Positions 1 through 7,630 of a DNA stretch of 12,986 nt are shown here, one piece after another (position 1 is the stretch's first letter; each line of letters starts with the position of its first letter). Origin of the DNA: B73-G16 sp964448445 (lineage in GTDB: Bacteria > Desulfobacterota > B13-G15); the NCBI GenBank assembly GCA_964448445.1, contig CAYVAU010000043.1, forward strand, positions 1 to 12,986, read 5' to 3'. The position numbers and the translations under genes were made by a program. Under the pieces are notes generated by a model that saw only the letters and a list, made by a program, of their open reading frames with translations, was not told the DNA's origin and ran no database searches.

Positions 1-791
1 ATCATCCCCTCCTTGGGTTGGACAATGTCGTCTGCACCCCCCACCTCGGAGCGGCCACAGCCGAGGCCCAGCTCAGCGTCGCCAGGGCCATAGCGGAGCA
101 GATCGTGGATTTCCTCAAGGAAGGGACGGTCCGCAATGCGGTCAACGCCCCTTCGGTAGATGCCCAGACGCTAATTACCATCGGACCCTATCTCAACCTG
201 GCCAAAAGGATGGGGGCCTTCCTGGGGAAGGTCACCCCCTTCCCGGTCAGGCGCTTGGTGATCGAATACCGCGGTGAGGTGACCCGCTATGAGGTGGCCC
301 CCATCACTGCCTCGGCCCTGGCCGGGTTGCTCAACTGCTATATGGAGGAGGGGGTCAACGAGGTCAACGCGACCTTTATAGCCCGGCAGAGGGGGATAGA
401 GTACTATGAGTCGAAGATCAGTGAAGAGGCCGATTTTTCAAGCCTCATTACCCTCAAGGGGGAGGGGGAAGGAGGGGAGTACACGGTGGCAGGGACCCTA
501 TTCGGGAAGAAGGAGCCCAGGCTTGTACTCATAAACGAATATTGCGTTGAGGCAGCCCCCGAGGGCACGATCCTTCTGATCCATACCGAGGACAGACCTG
601 GGGTCATTGGAAATATAGGGATGACCCTTGGGGCCAAGGGCATTAACATCGGCAACATGCAGTTTGGAAGGGACAGAAAGGGCGGAAAATCCCTCTGCAT
701 CCTCCATCTGGACTCGCTGCCTTCAAAAGGTGTCCTGGATGACCTCTTGGGTCTCCCCCATGTGATGAGCGTCCAGTTGCTTGAGCTTTGA
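1..791 (+). CDS. serA: D-3-phosphoglycerate dehydrogenase, C-terminal part (5' end outside window)
   Basis: This enzyme oxidises 3-phosphoglycerate to 3-phosphohydroxypyruvate, the first step of serine synthesis in the cytosol. The reading frame is already open at base 3 and runs to TGA at 789-791, so only about 262 residues of the 3' part are present. The fragment opens with the end of the NAD-binding/catalytic domain; the motif CTPHLGAATAEAQ carries the catalytic His of the family (codon 42-44). An intervening ASB-type regulatory domain follows. A C-terminal ACT domain begins near TEDRPGVIGNIG (about base 585), followed by GINIGNMQFGRD. The ASB-plus-ACT arrangement marks the long, about 525-residue form; ACT domains in this family usually bind serine for feedback inhibition. 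The TTG at 18-20 is an internal Leu codon, not a start. purA follows after 11 bases, so the two are probably co-transcribed. Identification is very secure. Confidence 0.96.
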   Translation, partial: HPLLGLDNVVCTPHLGAATAEAQLSVARAIAEQIVDFLKEGTVRNAVNAPSVDAQTLITIGPYLNLAKRMGAFLGKVTPFPVRRLVIEYRGEVTRYEVAPITASALAGLLNCYMEEGVNEVNATFIARQRGIEYYESKISEEADFSSLITLKGEGEGGEYTVAGTLFGKKEPRLVLINEYCVEAAPEGTILLIHTEDRPGVIGNIGMTLGAKGINIGNMQFGRDRKGGKSLCILHLDSLPSKGVLDDLLGLPHVMSVQLLEL

Positions 792-800
792 AGGAGAGGT
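791..800 (+). promoter_or_regulatory. ribosome binding site of purA
   Basis: The sequence AAGGAGAGGT lies just before ATG 803 and touches the last base of the serA stop codon. It fixes the purA start at 803 rather than at the in-frame TTG at 788, which lies inside serA and upstream of this site. Confidence 0.75.
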
Positions 801-802
801 CC

Positions 803-2092
803 ATGCCCTGTGTGGTCTTGGTTGGGGCCCAGTGGGGAGATGAGGGGAAGGGGAAGATCGTGGATCTTCTGGCCGAGGGGGCCGATATCATCGTGCGTTT
901 TCAGGGGGGGAGCAATGCCGGCCATACCCTGGTGGTGGACGGGGAAAGGGTTGTCTTTCACCTTGTCCCCTCCGGCATCCTCCATCCCGGGAAGATCTGC
1001 GTGATCGGAAACGGCGTGGTGGTGGACCCCGAGGAACTGCTGAAGGAGATGGATTTCCTGAAGGAAAGGGGTTTCCTCAGGGATCCCTCCCAACTTCTGG
1101 TGAGCGATTCGGCCCATGTGGTGATGCCCTATCACAAACTCCTTGATGGGGCCAAGGAGTCCCTGAGGAAGAAGCCCATCGGCACCACCAGGAGGGGGAT
1201 CGGTCCGGCTTATGAGGACAAGGTCTCCAGGGCGGGGATACGGATGGGGGACCTGTTGAGGGAGGATATCTTGAGGGAGAAGCTTGAGGCAGTCCTTGAG
1301 GAGAAGAACCTATGGCTCACGAAGGTTCTGGGTCAGGGCCCCTTGGAACTTGAGCCCCTCCTGGGGTTGCTGCTGCATTATGGTGAAAGGCTTAGGCCCC
1401 ATATCTGCAACACTTCCCTTTTCCTCCACCGGGAGATATCTCGGGGGAAAAAGGTATTGTTTGAAGGGGCTCAGGGGACACTGCTCGATGTGGACCACGG
1501 CACCTACCCCTATGTGACCTCTTCCAATACGGTGGCCGGAAGTGCCTGCTGTGGCGCGGGGATAGGACCAACGCAGATAGATCGCGTCCTCGGGGTGGCG
1601 AAGGCCTACAGCACAAGGGTCGGAGGGGGTCCTTTCCCCACCGAACTCTCCGACCCTCTGGGGGATTACCTGAGGCAGAAGGGGGGCGAATACGGTGCCA
1701 CCACGGGGAGACCCAGGCGCTGTGGGTGGTTTGATGTGGTGGCAGTGAGGCATTCGATCCGCGTAAACGGCATGGGGGGACTGGTCCTCACGAAACTGGA
1801 TACCCTCTCGGGGGTTGAGACCCTGAAGATCTGCACGGCCTACGATCTCGAGGGGGAGAGGATAGAGGAGTTTCCCAACTCGGCGGAGCTCTTAAGCCGT
1901 TGCAGGCCCATTTACGAGGAACTTCCCGGGTGGAAGGATGAGCTGCGCGGGGTGACCTCCTTGGGGGAGCTACCTGCGGCGGCAAGGCGTTACATCGAAC
2001 GCATCGGGGAGCTGTTAGAAATACCCCTTTACCTTGTATCCACGGGCCCAAGGCGAGAGGAGACCATCCTGCTCAGGGACCCCTTTTGTTGA
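803..2092 (+). CDS. purA: adenylosuccinate synthetase
   Basis: The enzyme makes adenylosuccinate from IMP, aspartate and GTP, the first committed step from IMP to AMP, in the cytosol. From ATG 803 the protein is 429 residues, the usual family length. The GTP-binding loop GDEGKGK is at residues 12-18 with the catalytic Asp13. NAGHT is at 38-42 with the catalytic His41, the same numbering as the E. coli enzyme. Downstream are the IMP-site segment GTTRRGIGPAYEDK, EGAQGTLLDVDHGTYPYV, the TTGRPRRCGWFD loop and the guanine-recognition segment TKLDTL. The start is supported by a strong ribosome binding site at 791-800. The gene follows serA by 11 bases; some deltaproteobacteria have hisZ between these two, and it is absent here. 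The TGA at 2090-2092 touches the stop codon of the opposite-strand cupin gene. No defect is visible. Confidence 0.98.
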   Translation: MPCVVLVGAQWGDEGKGKIVDLLAEGADIIVRFQGGSNAGHTLVVDGERVVFHLVPSGILHPGKICVIGNGVVVDPEELLKEMDFLKERGFLRDPSQLLVSDSAHVVMPYHKLLDGAKESLRKKPIGTTRRGIGPAYEDKVSRAGIRMGDLLREDILREKLEAVLEEKNLWLTKVLGQGPLELEPLLGLLLHYGERLRPHICNTSLFLHREISRGKKVLFEGAQGTLLDVDHGTYPYVTSSNTVAGSACCGAGIGPTQIDRVLGVAKAYSTRVGGGPFPTELSDPLGDYLRQKGGEYGATTGRPRRCGWFDVVAVRHSIRVNGMGGLVLTKLDTLSGVETLKICTAYDLEGERIEEFPNSAELLSRCRPIYEELPGWKDELRGVTSLGELPAAARRYIERIGELLEIPLYLVSTGPRREETILLRDPFC

Positions 2093-2440
2093 TCACCTCC
2101 TCCTCGGATAAGCGCCAACTATTAGGACCTCGAGCCTTTCGCCCGTGGGATTTCTTAGGGAATGGGCCGAACCGGCGGGGACCCAGATGGCATCCCTTTC
2201 CCTCACCTCCCGTTCTTCTTCCTCCACCTGCATGATCCCCCGGCCCCTGCAGACGAAGTGGACCTCTTCCACCTGATCTATGTGTTCGTCCATTTGCTGA
2301 CCCGGAAGGAGCACGACATAGGCCACGTATTCCAGACCCCGCAGAAGGTTCTCCGCCATGAGCAGACGAACACTAACCCCCCGGGGGAGGGTATGGCTAC
2401 TTCGGATTACTTCTGGATCGTTGGCATTCTTTATGATCAT
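2093..2440 (-). CDS. small single-domain cupin protein, function unknown
   Basis: A 115-residue protein with one conserved cupin barrel. Motif 1 is PGQQMDEHIDQVEEVHFVCRG (residues 46-66), with likely metal ligands His53 and Glu58; the second His of the usual HxH is Asp55. Motif 2 is WVPAGSAHSLRNP (86-98) with His93. Three or four ligands are therefore kept, suggesting a metal-binding site, but the substrate cannot be read from sequence. Such short cupins can be small-molecule isomerases, dioxygenases or sensors. The start is uncertain. ATG 2440 gives the usual family N-terminus and has only a weak, close AAAGGG before it. An in-frame GTG at 2461-2459 would add seven residues. The gene is convergent with purA (stop codons adjacent) and divergent from argF (148 bases), so it forms its own transcription unit. 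There is no DNA-binding domain and no signal peptide. Confidence 0.85.
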   Translation of the reverse strand: MIIKNANDPEVIRSSHTLPRGVSVRLLMAENLLRGLEYVAYVVLLPGQQMDEHIDQVEEVHFVCRGRGIMQVEEEEREVRERDAIWVPAGSAHSLRNPTGERLEVLIVGAYPRRR

Positions 2441-2451
2441 AGCCCTTTGGG

Positions 2452-2480
2452 GGGATACCACAACCTCAAGGACATGTCAA
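2452..2480 (-). promoter_or_regulatory. possible promoter of the cupin gene
   Basis: On the minus strand a perfect -35 hexamer TTGACA (2480-2475) is followed after 17 bases by TATCCC (2457-2452), which matches the -10 consensus at only three of six positions. Transcription would start near 2445, five bases before ATG 2440, giving a nearly leaderless message and excluding the GTG at 2461. The weak -10 makes this tentative. Confidence 0.3.
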
Positions 2481-2511
2481 AGATTTGTCATAAGCGGCGA
2501 TGTCCTCAAGG
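2464..2511 (+). repeat. paired repeats in the cupin/argF divergent region
   Basis: CCTCAAGG occurs twice in the same orientation, at 2464-2471 and 2504-2511. The starts are 40 bases apart, close to four helical turns. The flanks also form an imperfect inverted repeat: CCTCAAGGACAT (2464-2475) pairs with ATGTCCTCAAGG (2500-2511) at 10 of 12 positions. A perfect palindrome GACATGTC lies at 2471-2478, overlapping the candidate -35 box of the cupin gene. The arrangement would fit a two-site operator or an RNA hairpin in an argF leader. No known regulator motif was recognised; it does not resemble the E. coli ARG box. Confidence 0.45.
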
Positions 2512-2544
2512 GCTCCTTTCCTCAGGACGAGGGAAGGACAGACC

Positions 2545-2573
2545 TTTGCTTCCCCTGCAGTTCAGGGTAAAAT
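2545..2573 (+). promoter_or_regulatory. weak candidate promoter of argF
   Basis: A good -10 hexamer TAAAAT (2568-2573, five of six) is preceded by a poor -35 candidate TTTGCT (2545-2550, spacer 17). The predicted start near 2580 is about nine bases before ATG 2589. The only ribosome-binding-like sequences are GAAGG at 2574-2578 and GAAGG directly abutting the ATG. A promoter is expected somewhere in this gap because the upstream gene points the other way, but its exact position is uncertain. Confidence 0.3.
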
Positions 2574-2588
2574 CGAAGGCCTTGAAGG

Positions 2589-3497
2589 ATGAAGCGCGAT
2601 TTTATTTCCCTCTACGATTATACGCCCGAGGAGCTCCGCTGGCTCCTAGAAAGGGCCAAGTGGTTGAAGGAGAGGTCAAGGCGGGGGGAGAGCTGGAGGC
2701 CCCTTGAGGGAAAGACCCTGGCCATGATCTTCGAGAAGCCCTCCACCAGGACCAGGGTTTCCTTTGAGGTGGGGATGTTCCAGCTGGGAGGCCATGCCCT
2801 TTATTTGAGTTCGCAGGAGACCCAGCTGGGGAGGGGTGAGACGATAGCCGACACTGCGCGGGTCCTCTCCAGGTATGTAGATGCTATAATGATAAGGACC
2901 TTCGAACACACAAAGGTCGAGGAACTGGCGCGTTTCGCCACGGTTCCGGTCATAAACGGCTTGAGCGATCTCCTCCACCCCTGCCAGGTCTTAAGCGACA
3001 TCTTCACCGTCTGGGAGAAGCTCGGGCGATACGAGGGGGTAAGGGTGGCCTATGTGGGGGATGGCAACAACGTGGCCAATTCCTGGATCAACGGGGCCTT
3101 GAGGATGGGGATGGAACTGAGGATCGCCTGCCCCCGGGGGTACGAGCCCGATGGGGAGATCCTGAAAAGGGCCTTAAGGGAAGGGGCGAGGGTCACGGTC
3201 TCCTCTGACCCAAAGGAGGCCCTAAAGGGGGCTGAGGTCCTCTATACGGATGTATGGGCCTCCATGGGTCAGGAATCCGAGAGGGAGGAGCGCTTGAGGG
3301 TGTTCAGGCCCTATCAGATAAATCGGGAGCTTCTGGAATTTGCGGAGCAGGAGGTCCTGATCATGCACTGTCTGCCCGCTCATCGGGGCGAGGAGATCAC
3401 CGATGAGGTGATAGATGGCCCCCATTCGGTGGTCTTCGATCAAGCGGAGAACCGGTTGCACGTGCAGAAGGCAATCCTCGAATTTCTGTTGAGGTGA
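2589..3497 (+). CDS. argF: ornithine carbamoyltransferase
   Basis: The enzyme forms citrulline from ornithine and carbamoyl phosphate in the arginine pathway. It is cytosolic and usually a trimer. The protein is 302 residues, typical for the anabolic enzyme. The carbamoyl-phosphate loop STRTR is at residues 52-56 within FEKPSTRTRVSFEVG. HPCQ, which also contacts carbamoyl phosphate, is at 130-133. The ornithine-binding segment DVWASMGQE (SMG loop at 225-227) and HCLPAHRGEE (HCLP at 260-263) separate it from aspartate carbamoyltransferase. ATG 2589 gives the normal N-terminus (MKRDFISLYDYTPEEL), although its ribosome binding site is poor (GAAGG touching the ATG, another 10 bases upstream). It is the first gene of the argF-argG-leuS-lptE block, with argG four bases after its stop. 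It could be called argF or argI; the context with argG favours the biosynthetic role. Confidence 0.97.
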   Translation: MKRDFISLYDYTPEELRWLLERAKWLKERSRRGESWRPLEGKTLAMIFEKPSTRTRVSFEVGMFQLGGHALYLSSQETQLGRGETIADTARVLSRYVDAIMIRTFEHTKVEELARFATVPVINGLSDLLHPCQVLSDIFTVWEKLGRYEGVRVAYVGDGNNVANSWINGALRMGMELRIACPRGYEPDGEILKRALREGARVTVSSDPKEALKGAEVLYTDVWASMGQESEREERLRVFRPYQINRELLEFAEQEVLIMHCLPAHRGEEITDEVIDGPHSVVFDQAENRLHVQKAILEFLLR

Positions 3498-3501
3498 GGC
3501 G

Positions 3502-4698
3502 ATGCAGGTGAGGAAGGTGGTCCTTGCTTATTCAGGGGGGCTCGATACGTCGGTGATCCTCGCATGGCTCAAGGAGCGTTATGGATGCGAGGTGATAGCA
3601 TACTGTGCCGATATCGGCCAGAAGGAGGATCTTGAGGAGATAAGGCGGAAAGCCTTAAGTACTGGGGCATCAAGGGTATACATAGATGACCGCCGTGAAG
3701 AGTTCGTGCGGGATTTCGTCTTCAAGGCCCTCAAGGCCGGGGCGGTCTACGAAGGGGGGTATCTCCTCGGGACAGCCATAGCGAGGCCCCTTATTGCAAA
3801 GGGGCAAATGGAGGTCGCCAAGAAGGAGGGGGCCGATGCGGTTGCCCATGGGGCAACCGGCAAGGGGAACGACCAGGTGAGGTTCGAACTCACCTATTAT
3901 GCCTTTGACCCCAACATAAAGGTCATAGCCCCCTGGAGGGAATGGGAGTTTAGATCCAGAAGCGACCTCATAGCCTATGCCCGGAGGAAGGGCATTCCGG
4001 TTCCCGTCACCCCGGAGAGGCCTTACAGCTGCGATAGGAACCTCCTTCACGTGAGTTACGAGGCTGGGATCTTGGAGGATCCTTGGCGTGAGCCTCCCGA
4101 AGAGATGTTTTCGATGACCGTTTCGCCCGAAAGGGCACCGGATAAACCCACCTATGTGGAGATAGATTTCGAGGATGGGGTCCCTGTGGCCGTAGATGGT
4201 AAAAGGATGTCACCGGCCGAGCTCCTTGAGCACCTCAACCGCATTGGGGGACGGAATGGGATAGGTCGGGTGGATATCGTTGAGAACCGCTATGTCGGCA
4301 TGAAATCCCGCGGGGTGTATGAGACCCCGGGGGGCACGATCCTGCACATTGCCCATCGGGCCATCGAATCCATCACCATGGACAGGGAGGTGATGCGCAT
4401 CAAAGAGGGCCTCATTCCCAAGATCTCCGAACTCATTTATTATGGCTACTGGTTTTACCCGGAGATGGAGGTCCTCTGGGAGCTTGTTGAGGCAACCCAG
4501 AAGGGGGTCACCGGGACCGTCAGGCTCAAGCTTTACAAGGGCAACTGCATTGTGGTGGGCAGGAAGGCCCCCAGGGGGCTTTATCATCCTGACTTTGCCA
4601 CCTTCGAGCGCGAGGAGGTCTACGATCAGAAGGATGCAAGCGGCTTCATCCGCCTCAATGCCCTGAGGATGAGGATAAGGAGGTTGATGGGGTTATGA
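3502..4698 (+). CDS. argG: argininosuccinate synthase
   Basis: The enzyme condenses citrulline and aspartate with ATP to give argininosuccinate, the step after ArgF. The protein is 398 residues, the usual length of the main bacterial class. The N-type ATP pyrophosphatase loop AYSGGLDTSV is at residues 9-18. ATGKGNDQVRFE at 118-129 is the citrulline/aspartate-binding region. The segment usually read as SIDxNL is SCDRNL here (176-181), an Ile-to-Cys change that should be tolerated. The ribosome binding sequence GAGGTGAGG (3491-3499) overlaps the argF stop, and ATG 3502 lies four bases after that stop, so coupling with argF is likely. argH, which often comes next, is not here: the last codons overlap the leuS start in an ATGA junction. 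Confidence 0.98.
   Translation: MQVRKVVLAYSGGLDTSVILAWLKERYGCEVIAYCADIGQKEDLEEIRRKALSTGASRVYIDDRREEFVRDFVFKALKAGAVYEGGYLLGTAIARPLIAKGQMEVAKKEGADAVAHGATGKGNDQVRFELTYYAFDPNIKVIAPWREWEFRSRSDLIAYARRKGIPVPVTPERPYSCDRNLLHVSYEAGILEDPWREPPEEMFSMTVSPERAPDKPTYVEIDFEDGVPVAVDGKRMSPAELLEHLNRIGGRNGIGRVDIVENRYVGMKSRGVYETPGGTILHIAHRAIESITMDREVMRIKEGLIPKISELIYYGYWFYPEMEVLWELVEATQKGVTGTVRLKLYKGNCIVVGRKAPRGLYHPDFATFEREEVYDQKDASGFIRLNALRMRIRRLMGL
4677..4684 (+). promoter_or_regulatory. ribosome binding site of leuS inside argG
   Basis: AAGGAGGT, a near-perfect anti-16S match, lies in the last codons of argG, ten bases before ATG 4695. It supports that ATG as the leuS start and independent initiation alongside coupling through the ATGA overlap. 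Confidence 0.7.
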
Positions 4699-7151
4699 GG
4701 CGCTATGATCCCCAACAGGTGGAGACCAAATGGCAGAAATTCTGGGAGGAGAAGAGGGTCTTTGAGGTAGATGAGGATCCCCGTAAGCCCAAGTATTATC
4801 TGCTGGAGATGTTTCCCTATCCTTCCGGCCGCCTCCACATGGGGCATATAAGGAACTACTCCATAGGGGATGTCCTTGCCCGTTACAAGAGGATGCAGGG
4901 GTTTAACGTCCTTCACCCCATGGGATGGGATGCTTTTGGCCTTCCTGCTGAAAACGCCGCCATAGAGCATGGGGTCCATCCGGCCAAGTGGACCTATGAG
5001 AACATCGCTTACATGAAGAAGCAGCTGAAGCGCATGGGATTTAGTTACGACTGGCGCAGGGAGATCGCCACCTGTGATCCTTCCTACTACAAATGGGAGC
5101 AGCTGTTTTTCATAAAGATGTACGAACGGGGATTGGCTTACAGGAGCCTTTCAGAAGTCAACTGGTGCCCCAGCTGTGAGACGGTGCTTGCCAACGAGCA
5201 GGTGGTAAACGGCAGGTGCTGGAGGTGCGGTTCGGAGGTCGGAAAAAGGGAGTTGGAGGGGTGGTTCCTAAAGATAACGGCCTATGCGGAGGAACTCCTC
5301 AGGGATTGCGAAAAGCTCCTCGGGGGATGGCCAGAGAAGGTAATCACCATGCAGAGGAACTGGATCGGCCGTAGCGAGGGCCTTGAGGTGGACTTTCCCT
5401 TGGAGGGCAGGGAGGGGTCCATCAGGATCTTCACCACAAGGCCGGATACGATCTTCGGTGTGACCTTCATGGTCCTTGCTCCAGAGCATCCCCTGGTGGA
5501 GGAACTGGTAAGGGGGACGGAGCGAGAAACCGAGGTCAGGGAGTTCGTAAGGAGGGTAAGGAGGCAGAGTGTTACGGTCAGGTCTTCTGAAGAGGCCGAA
5601 AAGGAGGGGGTTTTCTTGGGCGCTTATTGCATCAATCCCCTCAATGGGGAGAGGATCCCCGTGTGGACTGCCAACTTCGTCCTTATGGAGTACGGTACAG
5701 GGGCCATAATGGCTGTGCCCGCCCACGATCAGAGGGATTTCGAATTCGCCAAAAAGTACGGCCTCCCGATAAAGGTGGTCATAAGGCCCGAGGACAGGGA
5801 GCTTCAAACCGAGGACCTGAGTGAGGCATACACAGGGGATGGCATAATGGTGAATTCGGGGGCCTTTGACGGGATGTCCAACCGCGAAGCCATGAAGAGG
5901 ATATCGGACCTGGTGGAGGATAAGGGTATAGGCAGAAGGACGGTGAATTACAGGCTGAGGGACTGGGGTATATCGAGGCAGAGGTACTGGGGTGCCCCTA
6001 TCCCCATCATTTACTGCCCCAGTTGCGGTCCTGTGCCCGTGCCAGAGGACGAACTCCCGGTAGAGTTGCCCCTCGAGGTGGAGATAACGGGTAAGGGTGG
6101 TTCTCCTCTGGCTCAGGTGGAGGCCTTTGTTTCGGCCCGTTGTCCCCGTTGCGGAGGTCCGGGGAGGCGCGAGACCGACACGATGGACACCTTCGTGGAG
6201 TCCTCCTGGTACTTCCTCCGCTACTGTTCCCCTCAAAGCGAAGAAGGGCCCTTTGATGAAAGGATCAGGTACTGGATGCCTGTGGACCAGTACATAGGAG
6301 GGGTGGAGCACGCGGTGTTGCACCTCCTTTATGCGAGGTTCTTCACCAAGGTCCTGAGGGACCTGGGCTATTTGGAATTTGACGAGCCCTTCTCGAGGCT
6401 CCTGACCCAGGGGATGGTGATAAAGGATGGGGCCAAAATGTCCAAGTCCAAAGGGAATGTGGTGGACCCCGATGACATGATCGCCCGTTACGGTGCCGAT
6501 ACCACGAGGCTGTTTATCCTCTTTGCTGCCCCTCCTGAAAAGGACCTCGATTGGAAGGAGGAGGGGGTCGAGGGCTGTTTCAGGTTCCTGAACCGCCTCT
6601 GGAGGCTCTTTTATGAGGTCGAGCCGAAACTGAAAGGGGGGAAGGGGGGTGGTGCAGAAGACGAGGAATTCCGTCGCAGGATCCATATGGCCAGAAAGAA
6701 GGTCACCGAGGACATCGAACGCTTCCACTTCAACACCGCCATTGCCCATCTCATGGAATGGGTCAACTATCTCTATGAGGTCCTGGATTCCTCCATTGCC
6801 CCCTCCCTTTGGCGTGAGGCCCTTGAGACCCTTTGTCTGCTCCTTCACCCCTTCGTCCCCCACATAACCGAGGAGCTGTGGGTCGAGGTCCTGGGAAAGG
6901 AACCCCCGCTTTTGGATTGCCAGTGGCCGTCCTATGATCCCGAACTGGTGAAGGCCCCCGAGATCCTAATAGTGGTCCAGGTCAACGGCAAGGTCCGAGA
7001 CAAGATAACCGTCCCTCAGGGTACCCCTGAGGAGAGGATAAAGGAGCTTGCCCTGGAGACCCCGGGAGCCAGGCGTCACACCCAAGGGAAGCGGATACGG
7101 CGCATAATTTATGTTCCGGGTAAATTGGTAAATATCGTATGCGGTACTTGA
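4695..7151 (+). CDS. leuS: leucyl-tRNA synthetase
   Basis: This class I synthetase charges tRNA-Leu with leucine using ATP. The protein is 818 residues, within the bacterial range. The HIGH motif is HMGH (48-51) in PSGRLHMGHIRNYSIGD. The KMSKS loop is exact at 581-585 in DGAKMSKSKGNVVDP. The editing (CP1) domain carries TTRPDT at 247-252 and a GTGAIMAVPAHDQRD segment, so post-transfer editing is probably intact. Two zinc knuckles are present: C158/C161 with C175/C178, and C441/C444 with C483/C486. The double set is more complete than in E. coli-type enzymes and recalls thermophile LeuRS. An anticodon-binding domain and a C-terminal domain ending in RIIYVPGKLVNIV follow. Its ATG overlaps the argG stop by four bases, and its 3' end overlaps lptE by 13 bases. 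It is a single bacterial-type polypeptide, not split. Confidence 0.98.
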   Translation: MRRYDPQQVETKWQKFWEEKRVFEVDEDPRKPKYYLLEMFPYPSGRLHMGHIRNYSIGDVLARYKRMQGFNVLHPMGWDAFGLPAENAAIEHGVHPAKWTYENIAYMKKQLKRMGFSYDWRREIATCDPSYYKWEQLFFIKMYERGLAYRSLSEVNWCPSCETVLANEQVVNGRCWRCGSEVGKRELEGWFLKITAYAEELLRDCEKLLGGWPEKVITMQRNWIGRSEGLEVDFPLEGREGSIRIFTTRPDTIFGVTFMVLAPEHPLVEELVRGTERETEVREFVRRVRRQSVTVRSSEEAEKEGVFLGAYCINPLNGERIPVWTANFVLMEYGTGAIMAVPAHDQRDFEFAKKYGLPIKVVIRPEDRELQTEDLSEAYTGDGIMVNSGAFDGMSNREAMKRISDLVEDKGIGRRTVNYRLRDWGISRQRYWGAPIPIIYCPSCGPVPVPEDELPVELPLEVEITGKGGSPLAQVEAFVSARCPRCGGPGRRETDTMDTFVESSWYFLRYCSPQSEEGPFDERIRYWMPVDQYIGGVEHAVLHLLYARFFTKVLRDLGYLEFDEPFSRLLTQGMVIKDGAKMSKSKGNVVDPDDMIARYGADTTRLFILFAAPPEKDLDWKEEGVEGCFRFLNRLWRLFYEVEPKLKGGKGGGAEDEEFRRRIHMARKKVTEDIERFHFNTAIAHLMEWVNYLYEVLDSSIAPSLWREALETLCLLLHPFVPHITEELWVEVLGKEPPLLDCQWPSYDPELVKAPEILIVVQVNGKVRDKITVPQGTPEERIKELALETPGARRHTQGKRIRRIIYVPGKLVNIVCGT

Positions 7152-7630
7152 TCCTTTCCTTGCTAATTCTTTTTGGCTGTGGCTACAAATGGGTGGGCCT
7201 GTCCCCGGGTATGAGGGAGATCTCGCTGGGGCCCATTGAAGGGATCCAGGAGGAGCCCGGCTTCAGCTCCACCTTGAGGGAAGCTATAAGGGAGGAGTTT
7301 CAGTCAAGGGGGATAAGGGTCATAGAAGAGGCGAGGTTTTGCCTTCAGGGACGAATCGAGGGAATAAGGCTTAAGACCATATCTTATGATCGAAGTGCTT
7401 ACACCAAACAGTACAGGGTCCTCGTGACGGTGGATATGAAACTCCTTGAGGACGGGAGGACCAAATGGCAAGGGAAGCTTAGTAGCTCAGAAGTTCTCAC
7501 CCTTTCAGGAGATGCCGTGTTGGACGAGAGCAAAAAGGAGAAAATCCTAGGTGATATAGCCAAAGATCTGGCCGAGGAACTCTATTTGAGACTCGCCACT
7601 GAGGCTTCTTCCCGCCGGGGTTCCCAATAA
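7139..7630 (+). CDS. lptE: LPS-assembly lipoprotein LptE-like
   Basis: A 163-residue predicted lipoprotein. Residues 1-13 form a short hydrophobic signal (MRYLILSLLILFG) ending in a lipobox-like LFGC with Cys14, then GYKW, resembling the GCGY start of mature LptE. The body (SSTLREAIREEFQSRGIRVI, LQGRIEGIRLKTISYDR, YRVLVTVDMKLLE) fits the LptE/RlpB fold, which plugs the LptD barrel that inserts lipopolysaccharide into the outer membrane. Similarity is weak, as is usual for LptE, so much of the support is positional: leuS-lptE is a widely conserved neighbour pair. ATG 7139 overlaps leuS by 13 bases and has no clear ribosome binding site, suggesting translational coupling. In E. coli holA follows, but here the next gene is an HNH gene on the other strand, whose 3' end overlaps the last 49 bases. 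Confidence 0.83.
   Translation: MRYLILSLLILFGCGYKWVGLSPGMREISLGPIEGIQEEPGFSSTLREAIREEFQSRGIRVIEEARFCLQGRIEGIRLKTISYDRSAYTKQYRVLVTVDMKLLEDGRTKWQGKLSSSEVLTLSGDAVLDESKKEKILGDIAKDLAEELYLRLATEASSRRGSQ

Noticed and set aside
404..1135. 243-codon minus-strand frame across the serA/purA junction
   Set aside because: It spans two well-supported genes in antisense, has no domain and no ribosome binding site I could see, and is best explained as a shadow frame.
2441..2588. ArgR-type ARG box upstream of argF
   Set aside because: The repeats are CCTCAAGG and GACATGTC, which do not match the AT-rich TNTGAATWWWWATTCANW pattern.
5268..6863. 531-codon open frame on the minus strand inside leuS
   Set aside because: It is fully antisense to a certain leuS gene. 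Its product is a low-complexity Gly/Pro/His-rich translation with no recognisable domain, and such frames are expected opposite GC-rich, purine-rich genes.
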